From contig CANRGH010000017.1 in NCBI GenBank assembly GCA_947630135.1, positions 1-49,562 of the forward strand: a stretch of DNA of 49,562 nucleotides, read 5' to 3'. The stretch comes from an uncultured Monoglobus sp. (GTDB lineage: Bacteria; Bacillota; Clostridia; Monoglobales; Monoglobaceae). The notes beneath the pieces are model-generated. The model did not search any database. It worked only from the letters and a program-made list of their open reading frames with translations, and was not told where the DNA came from. Of this stretch, positions 25,018 through 33,053 are shown one piece after another. The stretch's first letter is position 1. Every line of letters begins with the position of its first letter. The translations under genes were made by a program, and so were the position numbers.

Positions 25018-25055
25018 TATTTTCTTGTCTCCTTTCTCGTAAATTCGGTAATTAC

Positions 25056-26897
25056 TCATTCTTGAGGTTTATCATATTTAATTTCTTTAACACTATTCCA
25101 ATCAGCAATGCTTCCGTTGATCGGCTTTGACCAAATTGTCTCACCGTCAACCACTACATACGCCATAGCGGAATATGTATCAGGAGTTTGATCGGCTATA
25201 TCATAAAGGTCGGCTATTATGCCGTTAGTCAACTTTCCGCTTCCTTCAATCTTAGCCTTGCTTACATCACCTTTTGCGTCGATGAAATACATACCAAAAC
25301 TATCTACACTGCCATCACCAAGGTATTCCTGTAAGAAACGAATTACGCCCTTTGTGGCACCACCATCCGTATATTTTCCCGTATCCGTAGTACCGTCGCC
25401 AAAAGTAGTGCCACTGTCCGGAACGATTACCTGAATTTGGGAAATCGCGCAGCCGCCGGTCGCCGAAATATAGACAACTTTATTATTTTCTGTTGAGGTG
25501 TATGACATAAGGCCGTATGTGGCTCCACTTTTTTTAAATTCAATGGTTTTTGCCAAATCTCCACTATAACCACTTTCAGAAGAAATAGTTCCGTATCGAC
25601 CACTTCCATCACTATTGGTTCCTGTCGCTGTTACCATTGTCTGAACAGTCATACCGGTATTAAGCTTAACGGCGAACATGCTCTTTGCCTGTTCTATTGC
25701 TATGCCTTGACCGTTGTTTTCATTTCCATCAATATCATGGCTTGTCTTGCCGGTGAAAGCATTTCCTTTATTTGAACCTAATGCCGCAACATGCTTATCA
25801 AAATACAGATAGCCCTTTTGGTATGGTTCATATCCGGAACCCTCTCCGCCGGTCTCACGCGCGGTCTTAAGCAAATCGTAAGTTTCACTCTTCGTTGGAA
25901 CTTCCAAGCTATTCTCATCACCATTTTCTCCGGCAACTCTCGGCGATTTATGCAGAGTTAATGTGCATGTAGCCGATTGGTTTTTATCCGCTTTAGATGT
26001 CGCGGTGATTGTAGCGGTTTCGCTGTCCGCCTTCGCGGTAACTGTAATATTATTACCTTCCTTTTGACAAGTAATATTACCTTCATGTGTCCATTCCACC
26101 GTTTCATCGGTTTTATCCTTGGGCAATGTTACCTTCGCGGTCAATGTTATTGGCTCTCCGTTGTAAATATCCAGTGCTTCGACCTTGTTTGGACCATTAT
26201 AAATGTCAACCGAAACCTCTGTTATTTCCGCAGGTGGTTGAGCATTCCAGTCGAATTTGATCATACAAATCCTTGTATCACCAGAGCCGTTTCCACCTAA
26301 TTTTATCACTTTATTTGCCTCGGTATAAAAGTATATAGCATTATACTGATTATTACCGACTTCGTTTTTTGATACATCTTCTCCAATAGATTTCTTTGTT
26401 TCTACATCATACGCATTAATAGGATTATCTGTAGAACAATACACTGTTATTCCGCATTTTGCGGCTGTTTTTAACGCAATGACTTTATTGCTGCCGGTTA
26501 TATCGCTGCTTGAATCAGCTTTCACTAACAATGTTTGCGGAAATTTATATTTTTGAGAATCTATTGTAATTTCTCTATTAGTTCCTTGCTCAATTCCATT
26601 TTTATATCCTCTCAAATACTTATTTTCAGAATATAAATGCTCTGAACTTTTAATAAAAAATCTTTCCATATGAATATTTTCGATTGCCGGACTAGGTGTT
26701 GGAGCGACATCATAATCAGGAGCCGAAGTTGGTTGTGTTCCGGCAAATGACATATATTCTATGTTGGTGGGTATAGGCTCCAATTCATTGTAAGTCTCCT
26801 CCGACTCCGCCGCGCTTGCGGTCAGTGGTACCGCTACTAACATTGTTGCCGTTACTGCCACTGCCAGCAACAGCGATAAAATTCTTCTTTTTCTCAT
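25056..26897 (-). CDS. Secreted protein with Ig-like domain and two carbohydrate-binding-like modules
   Basis: 613 residues. A clear signal peptide (1-29, cleavage after TASA) is followed by a proline-rich stretch and a beta-rich module to about 215 (ending RICMIKFDW). Then come a bacterial Ig-like domain (about 225-315, VSVDIYNGPNKVEALDIYNG to ATCTLTL), a second beta-rich module (about 330-490, with GGCAISQIQVIV), and a unique C-terminal region. The two beta modules look related. No catalytic motif was recognised; surface or carbohydrate binding is plausible. GAAAGGGAA precedes the ATG. Flanked on both sides by repeat islands and followed by a small peptide gene. Confidence 0.8.
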   Translation of the reverse strand: MRKRRILSLLLAVAVTATMLVAVPLTASAAESEETYNELEPIPTNIEYMSFAGTQPTSAPDYDVAPTPSPAIENIHMERFFIKSSEHLYSENKYLRGYKNGIEQGTNREITIDSQKYKFPQTLLVKADSSSDITGSNKVIALKTAAKCGITVYCSTDNPINAYDVETKKSIGEDVSKNEVGNNQYNAIYFYTEANKVIKLGGNGSGDTRICMIKFDWNAQPPAEITEVSVDIYNGPNKVEALDIYNGEPITLTAKVTLPKDKTDETVEWTHEGNITCQKEGNNITVTAKADSETATITATSKADKNQSATCTLTLHKSPRVAGENGDENSLEVPTKSETYDLLKTARETGGEGSGYEPYQKGYLYFDKHVAALGSNKGNAFTGKTSHDIDGNENNGQGIAIEQAKSMFAVKLNTGMTVQTMVTATGTNSDGSGRYGTISSESGYSGDLAKTIEFKKSGATYGLMSYTSTENNKVVYISATGGCAISQIQVIVPDSGTTFGDGTTDTGKYTDGGATKGVIRFLQEYLGDGSVDSFGMYFIDAKGDVSKAKIEGSGKLTNGIIADLYDIADQTPDTYSAMAYVVVDGETIWSKPINGSIADWNSVKEIKYDKPQE

Positions 26898-26984
26898 TGT
26901 AATTCCCTTTCTTTCTTTAAGATTTTTATATTAATTTTATTTTTTTCGTTGTTTGGGTTACCCGTCATAAGGTGTGGAATTGTC

Positions 26985-28340
26985 ACATTTTACGGCTCCC
27001 TCCGGGAGGGAGCTGTCGCCGAAGGCGACTGAGGGAGATTGGCGCGCTTACCATATATTCGCCCAATAATACTCCTTCCACCGCTATCGCGGTCCCCCTC
27101 CCTCAAAGAGGGAGGTGTTTTTGCGGGCGGATAATATCCGCCCCTACGGTGTTTTGCGTACTTTGGTTGTAGGGGACGGCGCCCTCGACGTCCCGCTGGC
27201 CGGATGTGGGCATCCGGCCCTACGAACGTAGTGATTAGCGATTAGGTAATAGTGATTAGAACGTGGCGGCCACATTTTACGGCTCCCTCCGGGAGGGAGC
27301 TGGCAGCGGCTCGTCCGCTGACTGAGGGAGAACGGCGCGCTTACCATATATTCGCCCAATAATACTCCTTCCACCGCTGTCGCGGCATGTCCGCAAATGT
27401 TAATGATTTGTGGCCTCGTTTATCCGTGGAAACGGAATACCGTGGTGCAACGCACCCGCTTTGCGGCTCCGGCCCCAGTCCCCCTCCCTCAAAGAGGGAG
27501 GTGTCTTTACGGGCGGCCGGGTCGTCCGCCCATGTCCGCTCACGTTAATGATTTGTGGCCACGTTTATTCGTGGAATTGGAATACCATAGTGCAACGAAC
27601 CCGCTAACGCGGCTCCGGCCCCACCTACGGCGTTTTGCGTACTTTGGTTGTAGGGGACGACGACCTCAGCGTCCCGCCAGCTGGATGTGGGCATCCGGCC
27701 CTACGAACGTAGTGATTAGCGATTAGGTAATAGTGATTAGAACGTGGCGGCCACATTTTACGGCTCCCTCCGGGAGGGAGCTGGCAGCGGCTCGTCCGCT
27801 GACTGAGGGAGAACGGCGCGCTTACTCCTTCCACCGCTGTCGCGTCATGTCCGCAAATGTTAATGATTTGTGGCCTCGTTTATCCGTGGAAACGGAATAC
27901 CGTGGTGGATTGAACTCCTTCCACCGCTGTCGCGTCATGTCCGCAAATGTTAATGATTTGTGGCCTCGTTTATCCGTGGAAACGGAATACCGTGGTGGAT
28001 TGAACTCCTTCCACCGCTGTCGCGGTCCCCCTCCCTCAAAGAGGGAGGTGTTTTTGCGGGCGGCCGGGTCGTCCGCCCATGTCCGCTCACGTTAATGATT
28101 TGTGGCCACGTTTATTCGTGGAATTGGAATACCATAGTGCAACGAACCCGCTAACGCGGCTCCGGCCCCACCTACGGGGTTTTGCGTACTTTGGTTGTAG
28201 GGGACGACGACCTCGGCGTCCCGTCGGCCGGATGTGGGCATCCGGCCCTACGAAATGTTGGTATGATCCCTTTAAACGGGCGGATAATATCCGCCCCTAC
28301 ATGGCGGTCTATTCGCTATTCGCAAATTACTAATCACTAC
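26985..28340. repeat. Mosaic palindromic repeat island 2
   Basis: About 1.36 kb of repeat modules and no credible gene. It holds three copies of the GGCTCCCTCC/GGGAGGGAGC module (26993, 27281, 27761 regions) and core copies near 27399, 27544, 27860, 27950 and 28090. There are three copies of a block with TACTTTGGTTGTAGGGGACG (27158, 27638, 28188 regions) and several GCGGATAATATCCGC stems. The GATTAG-rich block also recurs. Two core subfamilies are visible: CCGCAAATG...GGCCTCG and CCGCTCACG...GGCCACG. Confidence 0.85.
27824..28024 (+). repeat. 90-bp tandem repeat, 2.2 copies
   Basis: ACTCCTTCCACCGCTGTCGC begins at 27824, 27914 and 28004, an exact 90-bp period. The first two units appear essentially identical, so the expansion is recent. 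Each unit contains the repeat core. Units are far longer than CRISPR repeats and there are no spacers. Confidence 0.9.
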
Positions 28341-28343
28341 GTT

Positions 28344-28381
28344 AAAACGGCATAGGGACGCAGTGGTCCCTATGCCGTTTT
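28344..28381 (-). terminator. Strong terminator of a small transcript
   Basis: 16-bp perfect stem (28344-28359 with 28366-28381) and a 6-nt loop, with T-runs at both ends. On the minus strand it closes the unit starting at 28660. The stop codon of the small ORF lies in its ascending arm. Confidence 0.8.
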
Positions 28382-28519
28382 TGCTTTATTTTCGGGCGCG
28401 TTCAAGCCGCGGATAGAGTTATCCGCTTTTTTGGAAACACTTAAAAATGTACCCCCCCCCGGACGTAAACCGTGGGACGCGCAATGTGTATAACTTGCGT
28501 AATTTTGCCGATTTTTCAT
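28370..28519 (-). CDS. Possible 49-residue peptide with in-frame G9 tract
   Basis: A short ORF from ATG 28519 to TAG at 28372-28370. AGAGAAGG lies 8 nt upstream, a consensus promoter about 110 bp further upstream, and a strong terminator covers the stop codon, so it looks like a complete transcription unit. The peptide starts MKNRQNYASYTHC and continues LRPGGGTFLSVSKK; the three glycines come from nine consecutive G bases. Gain or loss of one or two G would truncate it within about 12 codons. I do not recognise it. It could instead be a non-coding RNA, or the relic of a longer gene. Confidence 0.45.
   Translation of the reverse strand: MKNRQNYASYTHCASHGLRPGGGTFLSVSKKADNSIRGLNAPENKAKTA
28409..28432 (+). 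terminator. Terminator-like hairpin on plus strand
   Basis: 7-bp stem GCGGATA/TATCCGC, GAGT loop, then six T on the plus strand. No plus-strand gene is found upstream, so it may be incidental or serve an unseen RNA. Confidence 0.5.
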
Positions 28520-28563
28520 TTTAAATACCTTCTCTGCATCAAAATAAAAAAAGTACCAAAACA

Positions 28564-28589
28564 GCTTATCCTCTCCTTGAAGAAGATAA
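28564..28589 (-). promoter_or_regulatory. Leader hairpin sequestering an AAGGAG
   Basis: In the small minus-strand transcript, an 11-bp stem with a 4-nt CAAG loop pairs CUUAUCUUCUU with a purine-rich strand containing GGAGAGG. It masks a ribosome-site-like sequence. A run of seven T follows about 14 nt later. Confidence 0.45.
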
Positions 28590-28631
28590 GTATTCTGATA
28601 CGATAACTAATCAACAATTTCAACCACTGTT

Positions 28632-28660
28632 ATTTTAACATATGTATAAATGTTTGTCAA
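28632..28660 (-). promoter_or_regulatory. Consensus promoter of the small transcript
   Basis: Minus-strand TTGACA (28660-28655), 17-bp spacer, TAAAAT (28637-28632). Transcription would start near 28625 and end at the hairpin 28381-28344, giving about 280 nt. Confidence 0.75.
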
Positions 28661-28723
28661 CGGTTTTTGTAAAATTATTTAATTTTTATCAATTTTGGTA
28701 AATTACGAACATTTGCGCGCCAA

Positions 28724-29395
28724 CGTAGGGATTAGGGATTAGTGAATAGGTACCCCTCATCCGTCAGGCTTTGCCTGACAGCTCCCCCAAGGGGGGAGCC
28801 GGGCGGCCGGGTCGTCCGCCCCTACGGCATATTAAGGCGAACCTTGCGGGGTTCGTTTGCCTCCCCTGCCGTAAGGTGGGGGAGGTGGCGCCGAAGGCGA
28901 CGGAGAGGGGTACTTGTTGGTTTGTTTCCCCTCTCAGTCTTTCCGCCTTACGGCGGAAATCCAGCTCCCCCTTGGGGGAGCCTGACGGGCGGCGTTTTGC
29001 ATACTTTGGTTGTAGGGGACGACGACCTCGGCGTCCCGCAGGCCGGATGTGGGCATCCGGCCCTACGACGTAGCAATTAGCGAATAGAACGCCTCTTCTT
29101 ACGGCTCCCTCCGGGAGGGAGCTGTCGCCGAAGGCGACTGAGGGAGATCGGCGCGCTTACTCCTTCCACCGCTATCGCGTCATTTCCGCAAATGTTAATG
29201 ATTTGTGGCCTCGTTTATCCGTGGAAACGGAATACCGTGGTGCAACGCACCCGCTAACGCGGCTCCGGCCCCAGTCCCCCTCCCTCAAAGAGGGAGGCGT
29301 TTTCCGGCTCCCCCTCCTAAAGGAAGGGGAGCCTGACGGGCGGGCGGATAATATCCGCCCCTACGAATGGGAGTGCCTTTCGTAGGGGCGGTGCG
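28724..29395. repeat. Mosaic palindromic repeat island 3
   Basis: Same module families as islands 1 and 2, with no credible gene. It has a GATTAG-rich block at 28728-28748, GGCGGCCGGGTCGTCCGCC near 28803, and a GTAAGGTGGGGGAGGTGG block. The TACTTTGGTTGTAGGGGACG block (near 29000), the GGCTCCCTCC module (near 29102), a core copy near 29190 and GGCGGATAATATCCGCC (near 29340) follow. It lies between the small transcript and the HdeD-like gene. Confidence 0.8.
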
Positions 29396-29436
29396 TTCTT
29401 TTTTATTTTTTCATGCGCTGAAGCGTTTTCGGCTGT

Positions 29437-29940
29437 TTAGAACCAGGTGTATTTTCCGACGATCAGGTCTATTCCGGCGATTATGAAGTATATCGCGAGC
29501 AGGATGCCGATACCCATTGCCAAAACAAAGGGATGAATAAACGAGTAAACGCCGACGATCACGTCAAGTATGCCGAGGAATATGCCCCAGCCGTAAGAGC
29601 TGACGCCCGCGTCCTTTGCCTTAAACGACGCCACGATAGCCAGCACACCCTTTATCACGAACCAGAAGGCCATCGTGATAAGCAGAGCGGTGCCCGCAAA
29701 GCTCCTCATTCCGGGAACGAACAGGATAACCAGGGCCAGGATAAGCGTGATTATGCTGTACACGAAAATGAAACCGAAGCGCTTGTTGGCAATTCCCGCG
29801 ATAACTCCGTATATGCCCCACACAAGCAGCATGATAACAAGGAAATATCCCGCGCCCACAAAAGTGAGAAGCGGAGTGCCGAAGCAGGAAATTCCGCCGA
29901 TTATCAGCAGAATACCGAGAATGATTTGAAGTGCTCTCAT
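29437..29940 (-). CDS. HdeD/DUF308-family membrane protein
   Basis: 167 residues, almost entirely hydrophobic, with six likely transmembrane segments in three repeated pairs. Segments such as GILLIIGGISCF, WGIYGVIAGIAN and ILLAIYFIIAGIDLI match the DUF308 repeat of HdeD-like proteins. In E. coli HdeD is linked to acid resistance; here the role is unknown. GGAGG lies 8 nt before the ATG. It is a single-gene unit with a perfect consensus promoter, so expression may be high. Confidence 0.85.
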   Translation of the reverse strand: MRALQIILGILLIIGGISCFGTPLLTFVGAGYFLVIMLLVWGIYGVIAGIANKRFGFIFVYSIITLILALVILFVPGMRSFAGTALLITMAFWFVIKGVLAIVASFKAKDAGVSSYGWGIFLGILDVIVGVYSFIHPFVLAMGIGILLAIYFIIAGIDLIVGKYTWF

Positions 29941-29994
29941 AAAATTTACCTCCGTTTACTAATTTTTTGATTTTTGTATAAATTTTGTGTTTTT

Positions 29995-30023
29995 ATTATA
30001 ATATTTTTTTACATAATTGTCAA
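29995..30023 (-). promoter_or_regulatory. Perfect consensus promoter for HdeD-like gene
   Basis: Minus-strand TTGACA (30023-30018), 17-bp spacer, TATAAT (30000-29995). Confidence 0.9.
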
Positions 30024-30073
30024 GTAGCGAGGCGAATTTGCGGCAAATTAACCGTTTTTGCGCATATTTTTTA

Positions 30074-30102
30074 TTTACTTTGAAGTGTTTTGATGATATA
30101 AT
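30074..30102 (+). promoter_or_regulatory. Promoter for zinc-ribbon membrane protein
   Basis: TTTACT 30074-30079, 17-bp spacer, TATAAT 30097-30102, about 70 bp before the ATG at 30171. Confidence 0.6.
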
Positions 30103-30170
30103 AACATTGAAAAGGCGGGCATCGCCGCCGAACTGTGACGCGCAGCCGCGAAAACGAAGGAGCTGATAAT

Positions 30171-30545
30171 ATGTACGAAAAATACAGAAGATTTATGGAG
30201 GGGCGGTACGGCTTTGACAAGCTGGGCGGAGCCCTGATCATAACCGGCCTCGCGGTGTCGGTCCTCGGCCGCATACTGTGGCTCGTGTGGCTCAGCCGTC
30301 TTTCGATCGTGTTCTATATCCTGTTCGCGCTGCGGTTCCTGTCGCGCAAGGAATATGCTCGTTCGCGCGAGAACCGGGTTTTTATAAACCTTTGGAGCAA
30401 CACGAAGGATTTTTTCACGCGCGACCGCGAGAATTATAAATACTACACCTGCCCGGTGTGCAGGACAAAATTCAGAGTTCCGAAAAACAGCGCCAAGGGC
30501 TATTCGACAAGGCCCATGTGCCCCAAGTGCAGAAACGAGTTTTAA
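30171..30545 (+). CDS. Small membrane protein with C-terminal zinc ribbon
   Basis: 124 residues. A basic N-terminus is followed by two hydrophobic segments (about 23-45 and 47-60), a basic stretch rich in arginine, and a C-terminal zinc-ribbon CPVCRTKFRVP...MCPKCRNEF. The latter resembles the zinc finger of the Lar/MJ0042 kind. ATG 30171 is chosen because AAGGAG lies 8 nt upstream; the frame extends 12 codons further without a site. Function unknown. A single-gene unit with its own promoter, converging on the WalJ-like gene. Confidence 0.75.
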   Translation: MYEKYRRFMEGRYGFDKLGGALIITGLAVSVLGRILWLVWLSRLSIVFYILFALRFLSRKEYARSRENRVFINLWSNTKDFFTRDRENYKYYTCPVCRTKFRVPKNSAKGYSTRPMCPKCRNEF

Positions 30546-30552
30546 AATAATC

Positions 30553-30574
30553 AATGCCGGCTCCCGCCGGCATT
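30553..30574. terminator. Bidirectional terminator
   Basis: 8-bp stem AATGCCGG/CCGGCATT (30553-30560, 30567-30574) with a 6-nt loop between convergent genes. Tails are AT-rich. Confidence 0.65.
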
Positions 30575-30586
30575 TAATATTCGATT

Positions 30587-31348
30587 TTATGTGGCGACAG
30601 AGAGCTTAAGATCGCGGCCCGTTGTTATTCCCGCGCGGCTCAGCGCCGCTTTGACCGTCTCAAAAGCCAGTGCGGGATAGTTGTTCTCCTCGCTCAGGTG
30701 GCCGAGGATTATGTTCTCGGTCCCCGTTTTCACAAGCAGCTCCGCGCCCTTTCCCGCGTCGTCGTTGGAAAGGTGGCCGAGCCTGCCGCGTATCCGCTGC
30801 TTTAACGGATAAGGGTACGAGCCCACCTCGAGCATGCTTATATCGTGGTTCGACTCAAGGAGCACCGTTTTGCAGCCCGCCACGGCGCGCATGACCTCCT
30901 CGGTCAATATGCCCATGTCGGTCGCGACGGCTCCGCACTCGTTTCCGTCGTCAAATCTGTAGCCCACCGGACACGCCGCGTCATGCGGGATCGGGAACGG
31001 ACTGATCCCTATATCGCCGATCGAAAACGGCTCGGCGCCCTCGAAAATCTTTATATTCTCATCATTCAGACGGCCCAGATCGTTGGTCATGATCGCCGCC
31101 CAGGTGGCGGAGTTGGCATAAACCGGGATCCCGTAGCGCCGCATCATCACGCCTATTCCCTTGATATGGTCGGAATGCTCGTGGGTCACCACGATCGCGT
31201 CAAGCTCCTCGGGAGCCGCTCCAACGCGGGCCATGGCGTCTTTTACCGCCTTGCCGCTTATTCCGCAGTCAACAAGAATTTTTGTGCGCCCGGCGCAGAC
31301 CAGACACGAGTTGCCCTTGCTTCCGCTCTTTAACGAGTATAATTCCAT
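30587..31348 (-). CDS. walJ: Metallo-beta-lactamase-fold hydrolase of the WalJ/YycJ type
   Basis: 253 residues. THEHSDH (55-61) supplies the metal ligands, later joined by PHDA, TDMG, SNHD and GHLS elements in the order seen in the YycJ/WalJ family. The N-terminus SLKSGSKGNSCLV is the family's characteristic start. Members are cytoplasmic nucleases linked to DNA mismatch repair or cell-wall signalling. AAAGGCGG precedes the ATG. It starts 19 bp after murA ends and is probably co-transcribed with it. In many Bacillota this gene sits in the walRK operon; here the kinase genes are absent. Confidence 0.85.
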   Translation of the reverse strand: MELYSLKSGSKGNSCLVCAGRTKILVDCGISGKAVKDAMARVGAAPEELDAIVVTHEHSDHIKGIGVMMRRYGIPVYANSATWAAIMTNDLGRLNDENIKIFEGAEPFSIGDIGISPFPIPHDAACPVGYRFDDGNECGAVATDMGILTEEVMRAVAGCKTVLLESNHDISMLEVGSYPYPLKQRIRGRLGHLSNDDAGKGAELLVKTGTENIILGHLSEENNYPALAFETVKAALSRAGITTGRDLKLSVAT

Positions 31349-31367
31349 AATTTCCGCCTTTCGGCCG

Positions 31368-32675
31368 TTATTTGGCCGCCTTTAAAACCTCGGGCATCGG
31401 ATTGACGCACCTGCGCGTGATCTGCGCGCCGAGCGATTTGAGCTTCTTCTCAAAATCCTCGTAGCCCCTGTCTATGTATTTCAAATTATAAATCTCGGTA
31501 ACTCCCCTCGCCATCAGCGCGGCAATCACCATGGCCGCGCCCGCGCGGAGGTCCTTCGCGCAGACCGGAGCGCCCGTCAGAGGCGTTCCGCCCTCAACAA
31601 TGGCCACGTCGCCGCCCTCGACGGTTATCGAGGCGCCCATTCGGTTAAGCTCGCCGACATATCTGAGACGGTTGTCCCAAACGTTTTCGGTCATTGTGCT
31701 GTTTCCCTTCGCTTTTGTCAGCAGCACGAGCATCTGCGGCTGAAGATCGGTCGGGAAGCCCGGATAGGGCTGGGTCTTGACGTTGCAGCGCCTGAGCTCG
31801 GGCTTGTCAACATAGACCCTTATCGCCTCGTCATATTCCTCAATGCCAACGCCCATTTCCTCAAGCTTTGCGCTTAGCGACTCCATGTGCTTCGGGATTA
31901 TGTTGTTCACAACAACGTCGCCGCCCGTCGCGGCCGCCGCGATCATAAACGTGCCCGCCTCGATCTGGTCGGGTATCACGCTGAACGCGCCGCCGTGCAG
32001 CTCCTTCACTCCTCTTATCTTTATAACGTCGGTGCCCGCGCCGCGGACATTCGCGCCCATCGAATTCAAGAAATTTGCCACGTCGACCACATGCGGCTCC
32101 TTGGCCGCGCTGTCTATAACGGTCATACCGTCAGCCAGGACCGCCGCCAGCATAACGTCGATCGTCGCGCCGACCGACACCACGTCCATATAAACCGTGT
32201 CGCCCGTGAGCTTGTCCGCCGTTATGTTAACAACCCCGTACTCAATGTCGCTCTCGGCGCCGAGCGCCTTAAAGCCCTTCAGGTGCAGGTCGATCGGCCG
32301 CACACCGAAATCGCAGCCGCCCGGAAGATCAACGCTTGCGCGGCCCATTCTGCCGAGCAGCGCGCCCATAAAATATGACGACGCGCGGATTTTGCGCACT
32401 GCCGCCCCCGTGGCGACGTGAGTTTTGATGTTTGTGCAGTCGACCTCAACGACGTCATCGCCGACGAAGCCCGCCTCGCAGCCGAGGCTTTTCAGTATGC
32501 CGATAATGTCATAAATATCGCTGACTCGCGGCACGTTCTCGATCACGCACTTCCCCTTGACAAGAATTGACGCAACCAAAACAGCAACGGCGGAATTCTT
32601 CGCGCCGCTGATCTTTACCTCGCCGTGCAGAGGCACGCCGCCCAGTATAACCATTTTTTCGTCATTCATATTCAT
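31368..32675 (-). CDS. murA: UDP-N-acetylglucosamine 1-carboxyvinyltransferase
   Basis: 435 residues, the usual length. It transfers enolpyruvate from PEP to UDP-GlcNAc, the first committed step of peptidoglycan synthesis. The N-terminal ISGAKNSAVAVL and the catalytic loop GGCDFGVRPIDLHLKGF with C121 are intact; this cysteine is the target of fosfomycin. QIEAGTFMIAAA and PYPGFPTDLQPQ are further family blocks. GGGGG precedes the ATG at 32675. Transcription comes from the promoter at 32717-32744 and continues into the WalJ-like gene. Confidence 0.97.
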   Translation of the reverse strand: MNMNDEKMVILGGVPLHGEVKISGAKNSAVAVLVASILVKGKCVIENVPRVSDIYDIIGILKSLGCEAGFVGDDVVEVDCTNIKTHVATGAAVRKIRASSYFMGALLGRMGRASVDLPGGCDFGVRPIDLHLKGFKALGAESDIEYGVVNITADKLTGDTVYMDVVSVGATIDVMLAAVLADGMTVIDSAAKEPHVVDVANFLNSMGANVRGAGTDVIKIRGVKELHGGAFSVIPDQIEAGTFMIAAAATGGDVVVNNIIPKHMESLSAKLEEMGVGIEEYDEAIRVYVDKPELRRCNVKTQPYPGFPTDLQPQMLVLLTKAKGNSTMTENVWDNRLRYVGELNRMGASITVEGGDVAIVEGGTPLTGAPVCAKDLRAGAAMVIAALMARGVTEIYNLKYIDRGYEDFEKKLKSLGAQITRRCVNPMPEVLKAAK

Positions 32676-32716
32676 CTAAATGCCCCCAAATACTTGCATT
32701 TATTCCGTATATCACT

Positions 32717-32744
32717 ATTATAGCACAAAAAAAGCATTTGACAA
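32717..32744 (-). promoter_or_regulatory. Promoter for murA
   Basis: Minus-strand TTGTCA (32744-32739), 16-bp spacer, TATAAT (32722-32717), about 40 bp before the ATG. The rest of the 378-bp gap to the amidase (32745-32976) is AT-rich with T-runs and shows nothing definite. Confidence 0.75.
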
Positions 32745-32976
32745 GGTTATTTCATCTTTTTTAAAGATTTTGCCAAAAGTTTTTTTAAATTACCGCTTTT
32801 TAATGTTGTTTTCCACAAAAACGCAATTTTCGATTATTGCCTGTTTTTTTATTATAGCACACAACTGTTACAGAATAATAACAAAAGGATTAAAAGAACG
32901 CTAAACGCCAAAAATTTGCCGCGTTTTCCGCCCGGCGGGCGGAGCGTTCGGAAAAATCCTCCGCGCATCCCGAGAT

Positions 32977-33005
32977 TTCACCAAATTTCCGCAAATTTAT
33001 ATAAT
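32977..33005 (+). promoter_or_regulatory. Promoter for amidase
   Basis: TTCACC 32977-32982, 17-bp spacer, TATAAT 33000-33005, 48 bp before the start codon. Confidence 0.55.
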
Positions 33006-33053
33006 ATATTGAGGCATGTTATTTGCCGAATTTTAATATGAAAGGTGAATTTT

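Noticed and set aside
27824..28024. CRISPR array
   Set aside because: The 90-bp units are contiguous, with no unique spacers, and no cas gene is present in the window.
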